Source: CAWALV01 sp963782965
GTDB taxonomy: Bacteria; Actinomycetota; Actinomycetes; Acidothermales; Acidothermaceae
Reading direction: 5' to 3'
Assembly: GCA_963782965.1 (NCBI GenBank)
Contig: CAWALV010000006.1
Coordinates: 992,001 to 1,056,000, forward strand
Length of the DNA: 64,000 nt
Of this stretch, positions 63,177 through 64,000 are shown one piece after another (position 1 is the stretch's first letter; each line of letters opens with the position of its first letter). The notes beneath the pieces are model-generated. The model made no database searches, had not been told where the DNA came from, and saw nothing but the letters and a program-made list of their open reading frames with translations. Made by a program: the position numbers and the translations under genes.

Positions 63177-64000
63177 CTCTGCAGCAGCCGGGCGCCGGCC
63201 GGCCGGCGGCGTCCCCCGATGTGGAGTTCGTCCGGCCGGAACTGGTGCGGGCGCTGCGCCTGCGGGTGCTGCGACCCGGGCAGCCGTGGAGCAGCGTGGT
63301 GCACGACTACGACAGCTGGCCAGACACCTTCCACGTCGCCGCGTTCTCACCGCAGAACCTGATCGTGGCGTGCGCCACGTTCTACCCCGAACCGACCGAG
63401 GACGGGCGGGCGGCCTGGCGCCTGCGCGCGATGGCGAGCGCGCCTGAGGTCCGCGGTCAGGGCTACGGCGCGGCCTGCCTGCGTTACGGCCTGGCCGAGG
63501 TGCGCCGCCGCGGTGCCGCTCTCGTGTGGTGCAACGCACGTTCCGGCGCCGTCGGTTTCTACCAGCGGCTCGGCTTCGCCGTGGTGAGCGACGAGTTCGA
63601 CATCCCTTCGATCGGGCCGCACTACGTCATGGAGTACGACATGCCACAAGCGCCGGACGTCTTGCGCTACGCGGCTTTCACGACCGACCCCACCGGCGGC
63701 AACCCCGCAGGCATCGTGCTCGATGCCTCCGGGCTCCCCGGGCTCGACGAGCTGCGCATGCAACAGATCGCGCTCGAGGTCGGCTATTCCGAGACCGCAT
63801 TCCTGCGCAGCGCCGGCGACTCTCGGAGCTTCGACGTCCGCTACTTCTCGCCCACGACCGAGGTGGCGTTTTGCGGCCACGCGACGATCGCGAGCGGCGT
63901 CGCGTTGGGCGAGCGGCTCGGGCCCGGCAGGTTCGTCTTCCACATTCCGGCAGGCATCCTGCCCGTCGACGTCCAGCCGGACGACGGTGGGCTGCGCGCC
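63173..64000 (+). CDS. GNAT-PhzF fusion protein, 5' part
   Basis: Open from GTG 63173 to the window end with no stop (276 codons seen), so it is partial. Residues 1-~155 are a GNAT acetyltransferase: V-R-G-Q-G-Y-G-A-A near 100 and the C-terminal F-Y-Q-R-L-G-F. From about residue 157 the protein continues as a PhzF-type isomerase/epimerase: F-T-T-D-P-T-G-G-N-P-A-G near 169, the catalytic Glu in V-G-Y-S-E-T-A-F near 205, and C-G-H-A-T-I near 226. PhzF enzymes isomerise phenazine intermediates or act on related beta-keto acids. Start overlaps the ferredoxin reductase stop. The rest of the PhzF domain lies beyond the window. Confidence 0.85.
   Translation, partial: MTLQQPGAGRPAASPDVEFVRPELVRALRLRVLRPGQPWSSVVHDYDSWPDTFHVAAFSPQNLIVACATFYPEPTEDGRAAWRLRAMASAPEVRGQGYGAACLRYGLAEVRRRGAALVWCNARSGAVGFYQRLGFAVVSDEFDIPSIGPHYVMEYDMPQAPDVLRYAAFTTDPTGGNPAGIVLDASGLPGLDELRMQQIALEVGYSETAFLRSAGDSRSFDVRYFSPTTEVAFCGHATIASGVALGERLGPGRFVFHIPAGILPVDVQPDDGGLRA

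Overview
The window is very GC-rich, gene-dense DNA from an actinomycete. Housekeeping order (rsfS; leuS-degV-comEA-comEC-holA / rpsT; lepA-hemW-hrcA-dnaJ-rsmE; phoH-ybeY-corC-era; leuA; recO-uppS; glyS; dgt) follows the pattern of high-GC Gram-positives. An F420 gene (fbiC), an ESX/EspC-type WXG protein and a mycothiol-dependent-isomerase-like gene point the same way. Many genes start with GTG, overlap their neighbour by 4 bp, or lie 6-8 bp behind a TANNNT -10 box, as expected for leaderless actinobacterial transcripts. I cannot name the genus.

Layout: 1-1.5 kb holds the tail of a LytR_C protein, rsfS, a histidine phosphatase and tRNA-Ala(GGC), whose 3' end is tandemly triplicated. 1.8-3.5 kb holds a membrane diguanylate cyclase and an unknown protein. 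3.5-10.7 kb is a tightly overlapping operon of an ArsR regulator and six subunits of a membrane-bound group-4 [NiFe]-hydrogenase-like complex, resembling M. tuberculosis Rv0081-Rv0087. 10.8-15.1 kb holds an ankyrin protein, an acetyltransferase, a MarR regulator and fbiC.

15.5-31.5 kb is mainly housekeeping: leuS behind a Leu leader peptide and terminator, competence genes, holA, rpsT, a LemA pair, lepA, hemW, hrcA with a CIRCE operator, dnaJ and rsmE. 31.5-46.3 kb holds an ECF sigma factor with a GerMN membrane protein, HIT, phoH-ybeY-corC-(degenerate cdd)-era, leuA with a second Leu leader peptide, tspO, recO, uppS, a CPBP protease and glyS.

47.4-52 kb is an accessory block. It encodes a lipoprotein, a secreted protein, a WXG-like polymorphic toxin with a C-terminal YwqJ-type deaminase signature, a SUKH-type immunity protein, and an EspC-like pair. 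52-64 kb holds ppdK, an OafA/SGNH acyltransferase, dgt, an epimerase, and a TetR / ODP-type MBL / frameshifted MDMPI / ferredoxin-reductase cluster. It ends in a GNAT-PhzF fusion that runs off the window.

The most interesting items are the hydrogenase-like locus, whose large subunit ends at the position where related precursors are processed; the deaminase toxin-immunity pair; the two matching leucine attenuators; the GNAT-PhzF fusion; and several unexplained palindromes.
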